Assembly: GCA_900539765.1 (NCBI GenBank)
Contig: UQDF01000074.1
Location: 1 to 8,100, forward strand
Length of the DNA stretch: 8,100 nucleotides
Direction of reading: 5' to 3'
DNA from: an uncultured Porphyromonas sp.
GTDB taxonomy: Bacteria > Bacteroidota > Bacteroidia > Bacteroidales > Porphyromonadaceae
The notes under the pieces were generated by a model. It did no database searches. It saw nothing but the letters and a program-made list of their open reading frames with translations, and had not been told where the DNA came from. Of the stretch, positions 1-5,874 are shown piece by piece; position 1 is the first letter of the stretch; each line of letters opens with the position of its first letter. Made by a program: the position numbers and the translations under genes.

Positions 1-62
1 GGGTGCGATCCATTTTTTGTAGGTATGAGTTGCATTTACTAATTGAATATACGCACTGTGCA

Positions 63-126
63 AATGGCTAATTCCTATTTTGGGGTGGCTTTCTCCCCCA
101 GCACCTCAAAATAGGAATTAGCCGTT
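63..126. repeat. 25-bp intergenic hairpin (inverted repeat)
   Basis: Positions 63-87 pair with 102-126 around a 14-nt loop. The core arm GGCTAATTCCTATTTTG is perfectly repeated in inverse orientation, and only two of the 25 pairs are G-U type (65/124 and 83/106). The loop carries a C5 run that could instead pair with the G4 run at 82-85, giving a competing inner stem. Neither side is followed by a clear T-tract, so it is not a classical terminator, although it could end transcription of a gene lying left of the window. A degenerate third copy of the arm lies at 193-208 (14 of 16 bases), which suggests a repeat family. The structure is seen directly; its role is unknown. Confidence 0.8.
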
Positions 127-155
127 AAGTCGGATCATAACCAAGCGATTGTTAC

Positions 156-163
156 CAAAGTTA
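156..163 (-). promoter_or_regulatory. Possible leftward promoter -7 element
   Basis: Read on the minus strand this is TAACTTTG, an exact match to the Bacteroidetes TAnnTTTG -7 pattern. A minus-strand TTTG lies at 180-183, but only 16 nt away, shorter than the roughly 20 nt expected. If real, it would drive a gene beyond the left edge, with the 63-126 hairpin inside its leader. An 8-nt match of this kind can occur by chance, so this is weak. Confidence 0.2.
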
Positions 164-330
164 GCCACGTGAGAAATCCCAAATATCTCGGTGGCTATTT
201 CCTATTCTTCACGTAGGCGTGATTTATTTCTTCGGACTTATCATTTGATTCCTCCGAAGTATCATTTCTCCCCTACGTAGGCATTTTTTATTCTTCACGT
301 GGAGATTTGGAAATTGCTGCGTAGGGATCC
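162..330. repeat. Cluster of CACGT/ACGTAG-centred short repeats and hairpins
   Basis: This stretch has five related motifs: CACGTGAGAAAT at 166, CACGTAGGCGTGATT at 210, the palindrome CTACGTAG at 273-280, CACGTGGAGATTT at 296, and TGCGTAGG at 318. A perfect 12-nt direct repeat TATTCTTCACGT occurs at 203-214 and 289-300. Several small stems are nested here: 162-168 with 191-197 (TAGCCAC/GTGGCTA), 209-213 with 218-222, and 230-236 with 253-259. No convincing reading frame fits. The repeats look like degenerate copies of a short interspersed intergenic element. Confidence 0.6.
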
Positions 331-362
331 GCTCTTTCTGGCAAAAAAGCGGATAGTGACTA

Positions 363-394
363 TTTGGGGGGGCGAATAGTTTTTTGTACCTTTG
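363..394 (+). promoter_or_regulatory. Bacteroidetes-type promoter of the tRNA-Arg gene
   Basis: TTTG at 363-366 (-33 box) and TACCTTTG at 387-394 (-7 box, consensus TAnnTTTG) are separated by 20 nt, as expected for the Bacteroidetes primary sigma factor. Transcription would start near 400, giving a leader of about 90 nt before the tRNA. The G of the -33 box is the first base of a run of seven Gs (366-372), so most of a homopolymer lies within the spacer. Confidence 0.7.
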
Positions 395-488
395 TCGAGC
401 CGTAGCAGTAGTGCGCATGTGCAAGACGTATCAGCTATCTCTTGACACGACAGATCTGAGGTCGCTGTGTGACACCTTAATAATATTA

Positions 489-562
489 GGTCGAGTAGCT
501 CAGCTGGATAGAGCAACTGCCTTCTAAGCAGTAGGTCTTGGGTTCGAATCCCAACTCGATCA
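489..562 (+). tRNA. tRNA-Arg (anticodon TCT)
   Basis: A full cloverleaf can be folded. The acceptor arms 489-495 and 555-561 give seven pairs, one of them G-U. The D-arm is GCTC/GAGC at 498-501 and 511-514. The anticodon stem ACTGC/GCAGT at 516-520 and 528-532 encloses the loop CTTCTAA, with anticodon TCT at 523-525. A 5-nt variable loop follows, then the T-arm TTGGG/CCCAA (538-542 and 550-554) around TTCGAAT. The discriminator base is A562 and CCA is not encoded, so it must be added after transcription. TCT reads the Arg codons AGA and AGG. The promoter at 363-394 fits this gene. There is no sign of an integrated element at its 3' end within the window. Confidence 0.97.
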
Positions 563-614
563 CACTTTGCGTAGACTCTAGTCTGTCTTGAGCGTGCTTC
601 TTATTGCCCTATAC

Positions 615-646
615 CCCTTGAGTCAAGGGTTTCCCCTCTTAGAGGG
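615..646 (+). terminator. Tandem small hairpins downstream of tRNA-Arg
   Basis: Two adjacent stems are visible: CCCTT/AAGGG (615-619 with 625-629, loop GAGTC) and CCCTC/GAGGG (634-638 with 642-646, loop TTA). They lie about 50 nt past the tRNA end and are the best candidates for ending its transcript or marking a processing point. Only TTT or TT follows each stem, so they are weak as intrinsic terminators. The rest of 563-803 shows no gene. Confidence 0.4.
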
Positions 647-781
647 TTGTGGCCTCACCATATCATATGAGTGTATATAAGGTGATAAGCTAGGAGGCTT
701 TTCTTACGCTCTCATACCAAGGTGTTGATGGTGGACGATCTGTCTTGAGTCCAAGCAACGGAGGCTATATGTGCCTATGTG

Positions 782-789
782 TAGGTTTG
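782..789 (+). promoter_or_regulatory. Possible -7 element just upstream of the BatE-like gene
   Basis: TAGGTTTG matches TAnnTTTG exactly, but no TTTG-like -33 box is present about 20 nt upstream. It sits only 14 nt before the ATG at 804, so transcripts would have a leader of only a few nucleotides. It is either a promoter for a near-leaderless message or a chance match. Confidence 0.35.
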
Positions 790-803
790 AAGAGTAAAAG
801 GAT

Positions 804-1643
804 ATGATAGTACGACATAGAGTCTGTAAGTTAGGGTGTGGTGTGATGATGATGCTTCTTGTGGAGCTCCTCGTACTATGCTCTTGTAGTCGTGCTAATC
901 TTGCAGAGGGTACACAGCCTGAAGCTCTTGTGCAGGCGGACGCTGCATATGCTGATGGTCGCTACGAGCAGGCTGCCGAGATGTATAGTCATCTGGCTCA
1001 GCGTGCTGAGGTCGAGGAGAGCCTGCAGAGTCTCTGCTACTATCGTGCTGGGGTAGCTTACAATGAGGTGGAGCAGAGGGGGAGAGCGATAGTTAATTAT
1101 CGTAGAGCCTTGCTACTAGCTCCCGACTACTCAGAGGCGAGACACAATCTGCGCCTGGTCGAGGAGGCGAGGATGAATATGTCCGCTATGGAGTACCCGA
1201 TCATACGTCGCTGGGCAGATGCTTGTGCTTATGCCATCTCTATGAATGGGTGGCTCGTCGCTTCGATAGTGCTTTTTGCGGGGGGGATAGTCACTTGTTT
1301 GGCATTCTTCTTAGGTCACTCTAGGAGGGTGCGGCGAGGATCGTTTTATGCGATGCTTGCTTTGATTGTCTTGTGGGGCTGTACTTTGCTTATGATACTA
1401 CATCGACGTCACTACGATCAGCAGACAGATGTGGCGGTACTCTGCGGTGTCAAGGCTCCGCTCTATGCTCTGGAGGATGATCCGTCAGTAGCTACCCCGA
1501 TGATGGAGCTATATGATGGAGCTGAGATGTGTATCGATGTCGAGGATCGTGGTCAAGCTTACCTAGCGGTGACCCTGCCTGATGGCGTCTCTGGACAGAT
1601 AGCACGTACGGCTATCGAAAAGGTGGTCAGTACGCAAACGTAA
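804..1643 (+). CDS. TPR / two-transmembrane / SH3-like protein, BatE-like
   Basis: This 279-residue envelope protein matches the layout of BatE proteins, found in Bacteroidetes Bat (aerotolerance) operons. A basic N-terminus and hydrophobic stretch (residues 13-28) end in LVLCSC, a possible imperfect lipobox at C26 or C28. Two TPR-like units follow at about 43-72 and 77-112, including AIVNYRRALLLAPDYSEARH. Hydrophobic segments at about 150-171 and 179-200 are likely membrane spans. The C-terminal 208-275 resembles a small SH3-like domain. Known family: BatE partners with von Willebrand-domain Bat proteins, but none is in this window, so the gene stands alone after the tRNA. The start ATG has a hydrophobic leader directly behind it, supporting that choice. 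A run of seven Gs at 1280-1286 lies inside the first membrane span. The family is likely; the exact function is unknown. Confidence 0.75.
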   Translation: MIVRHRVCKLGCGVMMMLLVELLVLCSCSRANLAEGTQPEALVQADAAYADGRYEQAAEMYSHLAQRAEVEESLQSLCYYRAGVAYNEVEQRGRAIVNYRRALLLAPDYSEARHNLRLVEEARMNMSAMEYPIIRRWADACAYAISMNGWLVASIVLFAGGIVTCLAFFLGHSRRVRRGSFYAMLALIVLWGCTLLMILHRRHYDQQTDVAVLCGVKAPLYALEDDPSVATPMMELYDGAEMCIDVEDRGQAYLAVTLPDGVSGQIARTAIEKVVSTQT

Positions 1644-1652
1644 AAACAAAGA

Positions 1653-1675
1653 AGTGCCTCAGCTACTGAAGCACT
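1653..1675 (+). terminator. Hairpin between the BatE-like and PAP2 genes
   Basis: AGTGC (1653-1657) pairs with GCACT (1671-1675) and TCAG (1659-1662) with CTGA (1666-1669), with one C/A mismatch between the two helices and a CTA loop. It sits 10 nt past the upstream stop and 24 nt before the PAP2 start. There is no T-tract after it. It may be a weak terminator or a processing structure between two co-transcribed genes. Confidence 0.4.
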
Positions 1676-1699
1676 CCCTATGATACAAGGATAGAAACT

Positions 1700-2404
1700 A
1701 TGGTTGAGCAGTTAGCACTTTGGGAGCGAGACGCTTTTTTAGCAATCAATGCAGCGCACACGCCTTATTGGGATGCTTTTATGTATCTCATCTCTTCGCG
1801 CTGGCCGTGGATAGCCGTTGCTTTCGGACTGGTCATCTTTCTTTTTATCAAGAAGCCGCTTCGTGAGTCGATCCTTCTGATCTTGATGGTCGCTCTCTTG
1901 ATTGCCATAGCCGACCAACTCTCTAGTGGCTTGATCAAGCCTTGCTTCGAGCGGCTGCGACCCTCTTATCATCCACTTACGGCAGACTTGGTGCGATCGG
2001 TCTATGGGTACAAAGCGTGGGGATATGGTTTTATCTCAGGGCATGCGACGAACTTTATGGCTCTAGCGATGTTCTCTGCACTAGTCTTTCGCAATCGATG
2101 GTATACGATTGTGATCTTCGTGCTGGCTCTGACCACAGCTTATAGTCGCATCTATCTAGGCGTACACTTTATCACAGACGTGGTGCCAGGAGCCTGTATG
2201 GGGCTCGTGCTGGGATACTTAGTCTATTTGCTCTATCGCTGGCTACGTGTGAAGCTCTACAACGTACATCCCTCAGAACCCCAAGGTGTACTCTACGCCT
2301 CGACGATTGGATACTTTACCATATACCTCTGTATCTTCCTACTCTTCCTATTTGCCTTTGCTGGCGAGCTGATGGGAGCGATGAAAGGGCAGGCGGGCTG
2401 GTAA
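1700..2404 (+). CDS. PAP2-family membrane phosphatase
   Basis: This 234-residue integral membrane protein carries all three type 2 phosphatidic acid phosphatase motifs. They are K80-x6-R87-P88 (KPCFERLRP), S113-G114-H115 (in FISGHATNF, with Ile instead of the usual Pro before SGH), and S149-R150-x5-H156-x3-D160 (SRIYLGVHFITD). H115 and H156 are the expected catalytic histidines, with H156 the phosphoenzyme nucleophile. About six hydrophobic segments are visible (about 36-50, 57-76, 109-130, 134-150, 160-181, 196-222). Known members remove phosphate from lipid substrates such as undecaprenyl pyrophosphate, phosphatidylglycerol phosphate or lipid A (LpxE/LpxF); the substrate cannot be settled from sequence alone. 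It follows the BatE-like gene by 56 nt and may share its transcript. Its stop lies 17 nt from the stop of the converging gene. Confidence 0.9.
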   Translation: MVEQLALWERDAFLAINAAHTPYWDAFMYLISSRWPWIAVAFGLVIFLFIKKPLRESILLILMVALLIAIADQLSSGLIKPCFERLRPSYHPLTADLVRSVYGYKAWGYGFISGHATNFMALAMFSALVFRNRWYTIVIFVLALTTAYSRIYLGVHFITDVVPGACMGLVLGYLVYLLYRWLRVKLYNVHPSEPQGVLYASTIGYFTIYLCIFLLFLFAFAGELMGAMKGQAGW

Positions 2405-2411
2405 TGAGGTT

Positions 2412-2425
2412 GTGAGCCAGCTCAC
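2412..2425. terminator. Short stem between convergent genes
   Basis: GTGAG (2412-2416) pairs with CTCAC (2421-2425) over the loop CCAG. It lies in the 17-nt gap between two converging stops and overlaps the stop codon of the leftward gene. It could serve both directions, but neither side has a T-tract. Confidence 0.3.
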
Positions 2426-3153
2426 TCGAAGTGAAAGTAGTGGGAGAGACGCACGCTGTCATCCCGATTGAACTCCTCCAAGCTCATAATGCGGTGCCAC
2501 GAATCTATGGCGCCGTTCTTGCGAATGCTCCGTGCGAGTGCTGCTTGCTGACGGTAGTTGAGGTAGGGGTGTGAGGGGATGCTGTCGCTACGCAGAGCGT
2601 CAAAGGGGGTACTGTAATTCTTTACGCCAATATAGAAGAAGGGCTTGATGCGCTGGTAGCGATCAGGCTCCATACCAAAGATCTCTTGTAGCTGCAGTAC
2701 CGTGTAGTACCCGCCTAGCTGGTCACGATACTTCACAATGCGCCTAGCAAAGCTGGGACCGATGCCTGGGACTTGTTGGAGTGTGAGCGTGTCAGCACTG
2801 TTGAGGTCTATGCGTTGTCCCGCTTGTAGCTTCGGCTGGGAGTTGTACTGCGGTCGTTCGGGCGCACCGACGTAGTCTGCCGATAGCTCGACACCTTGTG
2901 AGGCGTGGCTTACATCTTTGCGTGGTTTATCTGGCTGTATAGGCGGTGCGTAGGTACCGCTGCTGACCTGTTTTTGTATGGAGTCCGTGGGTAGCGCACC
3001 TATTTGCTCGCTTATTGTCTGCCCTGCCAGTGGGGCGAGCGACTGAGCATTATAGTTATTGTCCCAAAGCACCTTGCCGATGGCGGCGAGTATGATCAGG
3101 CTAACGGCTATCAGAACCCAAGTCTCTGTGCGTCCTCTCTTGAAGCTATTCAT
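2422..3153 (-). CDS. Membrane-anchored ComEA-like helix-hairpin-helix protein
   Basis: This 243-residue protein starts with a basic N-terminus (KRGR) and one membrane segment (about 11-29). A Pro/Ser/Gln-rich linker (about 35-110) follows, then a helix-hairpin-helix domain at about 115-175. Its hairpin signature VPGIG is at 128-132, preceded by IDLNSADTLTLQQ, as in ComEA. A second, weaker HhH-like unit fills about 184-243 (HPYLNYRQQAALARSIRKNG). ComEA proteins bind double-stranded DNA outside the inner membrane during natural transformation. In Bacteroidetes such proteins are widespread and a competence role is not established for each. The ATG lies inside the upstream ABC gene, overlapping it by 8 nt, which implies translational coupling. 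It is the last gene of the leftward cluster. No ComEC or pilus gene is nearby. Confidence 0.82.
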   Translation of the reverse strand: MNSFKRGRTETWVLIAVSLIILAAIGKVLWDNNYNAQSLAPLAGQTISEQIGALPTDSIQKQVSSGTYAPPIQPDKPRKDVSHASQGVELSADYVGAPERPQYNSQPKLQAGQRIDLNSADTLTLQQVPGIGPSFARRIVKYRDQLGGYYTVLQLQEIFGMEPDRYQRIKPFFYIGVKNYSTPFDALRSDSIPSHPYLNYRQQAALARSIRKNGAIDSWHRIMSLEEFNRDDSVRLSHYFHFE

Positions 3154-3838
3154 GCTGGTCAGGAGCGTACGTGTCGGCTATGATGCGCCCATCTTGTAGT
3201 GAGAGGGTGCGGTCGGCTCGCTGTGCAAAGTCTTCGTCGTGTGTTACGATCAGGAAGGTCTGTCCGAGCTGATCTCGTAGCTCGAAGAATAGCTCGATGA
3301 GCTCCTCCTTGCGCTGTGTGTCTAGGCTCCCCGAGGGCTCGTCGGCTAGGATCAGCGTGGGGCGATTGATCAGGGCACGCGCTACGGCTGTGCGCTGCTT
3401 CTCACCACCCGAGAGCTGTGCTGGGCGGTGCTTAAGACGATCGGCTAGTCCGAGCTGTGTGAGTAGTTGCTCGGCTTCGCTGAGTGCTTGTCGCTTGCTC
3501 ATGCCTGCTATCATAGCGGGGATGGCTACATTTTCAGCAGCGGTGAACTCGGGCAGCAACTGGTGAAACTGAAAGACGAAGCCTATCTGCTTATTGCGAA
3601 AGTGCGCCTGCTTCTGAGCTGAGAGGGCAAAAGGATTGACCCCATCGATCGATAGCTCTCCCTCGCCTGGCTTAAGCAGCGTACCGATGATCTGTAGGAG
3701 TGTCGTCTTGCCCGCACCACTAGGACCAACGATAGAGGTGATCTCCCCTTGATGTATCGAGAGGGTTATCTCCTTGAGTATTTGTAGAGAGCCAAAGGAC
3801 TTGCAGATAGAGTCTAGTGTGACGAGAGGCGAAGGCAT
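3146..3838 (-). CDS. ABC transporter ATP-binding protein, LolD-like
   Basis: This 230-residue stand-alone nucleotide-binding domain has every ABC motif intact: Walker A GPSGAGKTT (38-46), Q-loop Gln90 in FVFQFHQLLPEF, signature LSGGEKQR (142-149), Walker B LILADEP (162-168), D-loop SLD (171-173) and the switch His200 in VTHD. The FQFHQLLPEFTAAENV stretch and short length place it in the MacB/LolD branch. Members of that branch power lipoprotein release, macrolide or peptide export, or FtsE-type cell division complexes. No FtsX- or LolC/E-like permease is encoded in the window, so its partner must be elsewhere and 'LolD' is a family label rather than a proven role. It starts 14 nt after the TcdA-like stop and overlaps the ComEA-like start by 8 nt. 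Confidence 0.9.
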   Translation of the reverse strand: MPSPLVTLDSICKSFGSLQILKEITLSIHQGEITSIVGPSGAGKTTLLQIIGTLLKPGEGELSIDGVNPFALSAQKQAHFRNKQIGFVFQFHQLLPEFTAAENVAIPAMIAGMSKRQALSEAEQLLTQLGLADRLKHRPAQLSGGEKQRTAVARALINRPTLILADEPSGSLDTQRKEELIELFFELRDQLGQTFLIVTHDEDFAQRADRTLSLQDGRIIADTYAPDQHE

Positions 3839-3852
3839 AGGCTTAGTCGTTT

Positions 3853-4608
3853 TTACTGAGGAGTAGAGAGGTCTTGTAGTACGTAGGCAGCCATATGGAG
3901 CCCAAAGAGCTGGGGCATATAAGAGATCGTCCCGACGATGCTGCGCTTGTTCTGGTCGCTGTGTGGTAGGGCACGTATAGCCTCCTCGTGCGATGGCTCG
4001 CTACTGTAGACACATGGCGTGGCAAAGACGGCTCGAGGTGCCTCTAGCTGGCGAAGCCGCTTGCGTACGAAGCGTGCCAAGGCACAGATATGCGTCTTGC
4101 TCATCGGAGCTACGGAGACCTGCCGTGGATCTAGCTTAGCCCCCGCACCCATAGCGCTGATGATCGGGATGCCCAGCCGATGCGCGGTGAGGATCAGTTC
4201 GCACTTAGGCGTGAGCGTATCGATGCAGTCTAGTATATAGTCGTAGTGATGTGCCGAGAGGAGCGTGGAGATGTTGTCGCCAGAGAGATAAGCTGCGTGC
4301 GTCTCCACCGCTATGGTAGGATTGATCCGATGGAGTAGCTCCTCCACCACCTCTACCTTAGGACGACCTATGGTATCTCTAAAGGCGATCACCTGACGAT
4401 TGATGTTCGTCTCATCGACCTTGTCGTGATCTACGAGCGTAAAGCGACCGATGCCAGAGCGCGCCAGTAGTTCGCACGCCTTGCTCCCTACACCGCCTAG
4501 CCCCACGACGAGGATATGCTTGTCGGCAAGGTGTCGCAACGTCTCGCTCCCGAGGAGTAGCTCCGTACGCTCCAGCCAGTGTGGTACGCCGTCCATAGGT
4601 GCTGTCAT
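3853..4608 (-). CDS. tcdA: tRNA threonylcarbamoyladenosine dehydratase (TcdA/CsdL, ThiF/E1-like)
   Basis: This 251-residue E1-like enzyme has an N-terminal Rossmann ATP-binding loop, GLGGVGS (36-42), followed by the acidic strand end LVDHDKVD (58-65), the NRQ motif (70-72) and K84 in GRPKVEVVEE. DCIDT (127-131) and the GAGAKLDP segment (154-161) also match TcdA. TcdA uses ATP to cyclise t6A at position 37 of ANN-decoding tRNAs into ct6A. Length agrees with the family (about 250-270). ThiF and MoeB were considered, but no ThiS/MoaD carrier gene is adjacent and the GGAG-like region favours TcdA. The ATG at 4608 lies 9 nt after the mltG stop. The alternative Met5 would also leave the nucleotide fold intact. 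Confidence 0.88.
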   Translation of the reverse strand: MTAPMDGVPHWLERTELLLGSETLRHLADKHILVVGLGGVGSKACELLARSGIGRFTLVDHDKVDETNINRQVIAFRDTIGRPKVEVVEELLHRINPTIAVETHAAYLSGDNISTLLSAHHYDYILDCIDTLTPKCELILTAHRLGIPIISAMGAGAKLDPRQVSVAPMSKTHICALARFVRKRLRQLEAPRAVFATPCVYSSEPSHEEAIRALPHSDQNKRSIVGTISYMPQLFGLHMAAYVLQDLSTPQ

Positions 4609-4617
4609 CAGGTATCG

Positions 4618-5733
4618 TTACTCTGTGATACCTCGCTCGTCTAGAGCCTTCTGATAAGCTCTAGCATTGCGCATATGCTCAGCGTAATTGGTCGCAAAGG
4701 CGTGATACCCCGAGAAGTCTGCCCGAGCACACATATATAGGTAGTCGTGCGCCGTGTGATGCAGCACAGCATCTAGCGTCGTCATCTGTGGATAGCGGAT
4801 AGGACCTGGGGGGAGACCCTTATACTTATAGGTGTTGTAGGGCGAGTCAGCCTTGAGAAGCTCTCCACCGATACGTTGCGCTGTGAAGTTGCCTGTGGCA
4901 AACTTAAGCGTCGGGTCAGCCTGTAGCGCCATACCCTTGCGCAGGCGATTGATGTAAAGCCCTGCGATGTCGCTGTACTCGTCCGTCTTGCTCGACTCCT
5001 CCTCAACGATCGAAGCTATGATAGAGACCTCTACTGGCGTGAGTCCTATCTCCTGAGCCTGTGCGGTACGCTTCTTATCCCAAAACTTGTGGTAGCTCTG
5101 CTCATACTTGTGCAGTAGCTCTTGAGGTGAGATAGTCCAGTAGACCTCGTGCGTGTCTGGGAGAAACATACAGCGTACCGTCTCGGTCGTGAACCCTAGC
5201 GAATCGCAGTAGACCGAGTCTTGCAGTAGAGTCCTCAGCTTATCGGCACTCATCTCCAGTGGAGCCGTTAGCTTGTCAATCAGCTGCTCCTGCGTACGGA
5301 TAGAGGAGAAGGAGAGTCTGACTGGTGACTGAGCTCCATACTTGATCGTCTTGCAGATGGAGAGAATGTTCATATCAGGACTTAGCTGGTAGCGACCTGG
5401 GCGCAGTCTCTCTTCGATGCGTACGAGACGAGCCACGCTACGGAGTAGAGTGGGGTTTTTGACCTCTAGCTCCTGAGTGATGGCCGTCATCAGCGCCTCG
5501 CTACTGGTCGTGTCGGTGATGTAGGCGTAGCACTCCTGCTGACTCGTGCGCCCCGCAGGACGCAGTAGTAAGTAAGCTGTCCAGGAGAGTAGGAGGAGTA
5601 TGACGACAAGCAGTGTCGAGAATATCCACGTACGTACACGCCTAGGCGACCCGTGACGATGACTCCTATGTGAAGTATCGTTGAAGTATGAGGGGCGCCA
5701 TTGTTTAGATCGAGATCTGCGACTGCGTGACAT
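4618..5733 (-). CDS. mltG: Endolytic peptidoglycan transglycosylase MltG (YceG-like)
   Basis: This 371-residue single-pass inner membrane protein has a strongly basic cytoplasmic head (about 1-34, rich in Arg/Ser/His) and a membrane helix at about 36-58. An extracytoplasmic LysM-like and YceG domain follows. Family hallmarks are clear: ASIVEEES (240-247), whose Glu244 corresponds to the catalytic Glu of E. coli MltG; MALQADPTLKFATG (268-281); and SPYNTYKYKGLPPGPI (297-312). MltG cleaves nascent glycan strands and so sets strand termination and length. It is the first gene of the leftward cluster. The upstream gap 5734-5874 shows no consensus TAnnTTTG element on this strand, so its promoter is unresolved. 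The chosen ATG is the first in frame and precedes the basic head directly. Confidence 0.93.
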   Translation of the reverse strand: MSRSRRSRSKQWRPSYFNDTSHRSHRHGSPRRVRTWIFSTLLVVILLLLSWTAYLLLRPAGRTSQQECYAYITDTTSSEALMTAITQELEVKNPTLLRSVARLVRIEERLRPGRYQLSPDMNILSICKTIKYGAQSPVRLSFSSIRTQEQLIDKLTAPLEMSADKLRTLLQDSVYCDSLGFTTETVRCMFLPDTHEVYWTISPQELLHKYEQSYHKFWDKKRTAQAQEIGLTPVEVSIIASIVEEESSKTDEYSDIAGLYINRLRKGMALQADPTLKFATGNFTAQRIGGELLKADSPYNTYKYKGLPPGPIRYPQMTTLDAVLHHTAHDYLYMCARADFSGYHAFATNYAEHMRNARAYQKALDERGITE

Positions 5734-5776
5734 AGAGTAAGAGTCTAATCAGTTAGTAAAGACGAGCGGGTAAAGC

Positions 5777-5837
5777 AGTACCCACAAGGGATGATACACA
5801 CACTCATAGAGGAGTGGGGTAGTCTCTTGTGGGTACT
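5777..5837. terminator. Strong hairpin between the DUF349 gene and mltG
   Basis: Positions 5777-5791 pair with 5823-5837 (AGTACCCACAAG / CTTGTGGGTACT perfect over 12 bp, then a G-U type pair and two more pairs). The 31-nt loop contains a second stem, CACTC/GAGTG at 5801-5805 and 5812-5816. A T5 tract lies just to the right (5841-5845), so the intrinsic-terminator geometry is best on the plus strand. Both flanking genes run leftward, and on that strand only scattered Ts follow. It probably ends the DUF349 transcript and may also stop antisense transcription. Confidence 0.6.
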
Positions 5838-5874
5838 TCCTTTTTGTCATAGTATAGGGGAGAGCGTGGGAGCT

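Noticed and set aside
1..71. C-terminal fragment of a gene entering from the left edge
   Set aside because: Short open stretches exist (for example 22 codons ending at 71) but none has recognisable sequence or enough length to support a call.
162..330. CRISPR array
   Set aside because: The repeats are short, divergent and irregularly spaced, without uniform spacers or cas genes.
224..516. Two leftward open frames of 66 and 73 codons in the left intergenic region
   Set aside because: They run antisense through the tRNA-Arg gene, its promoter and the repeat cluster, have no recognisable domain, and their composition is not protein-like.
489..803. Integration site for a mobile element at the tRNA-Arg 3' end
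   Set aside because: No duplicated tRNA 3' end, integrase or phage-like gene is seen downstream; the next genes are ordinary envelope genes.
859..1056. Rightward 65-codon frame inside the BatE-like gene
   Set aside because: It lies wholly within a well-supported gene in another frame and has no independent start signal.
1739..1972. Leftward 77-codon frame opposite the PAP2 gene
   Set aside because: It is antisense to a gene with all three catalytic motifs and shows no family features of its own.
3297..3566. Rightward 89-codon frame opposite the ABC ATPase
   Set aside because: It mirrors the codon bias of the ATPase gene; the Ser/Arg/Cys-rich composition is typical of antisense shadow frames.
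3843..4025. Leftward 60-codon frame overlapping the 3' end of the TcdA-like gene
   Set aside because: It overlaps the TcdA-like gene in another frame on the same strand, and its product resembles no family; the conserved TcdA frame runs intact to 3853.
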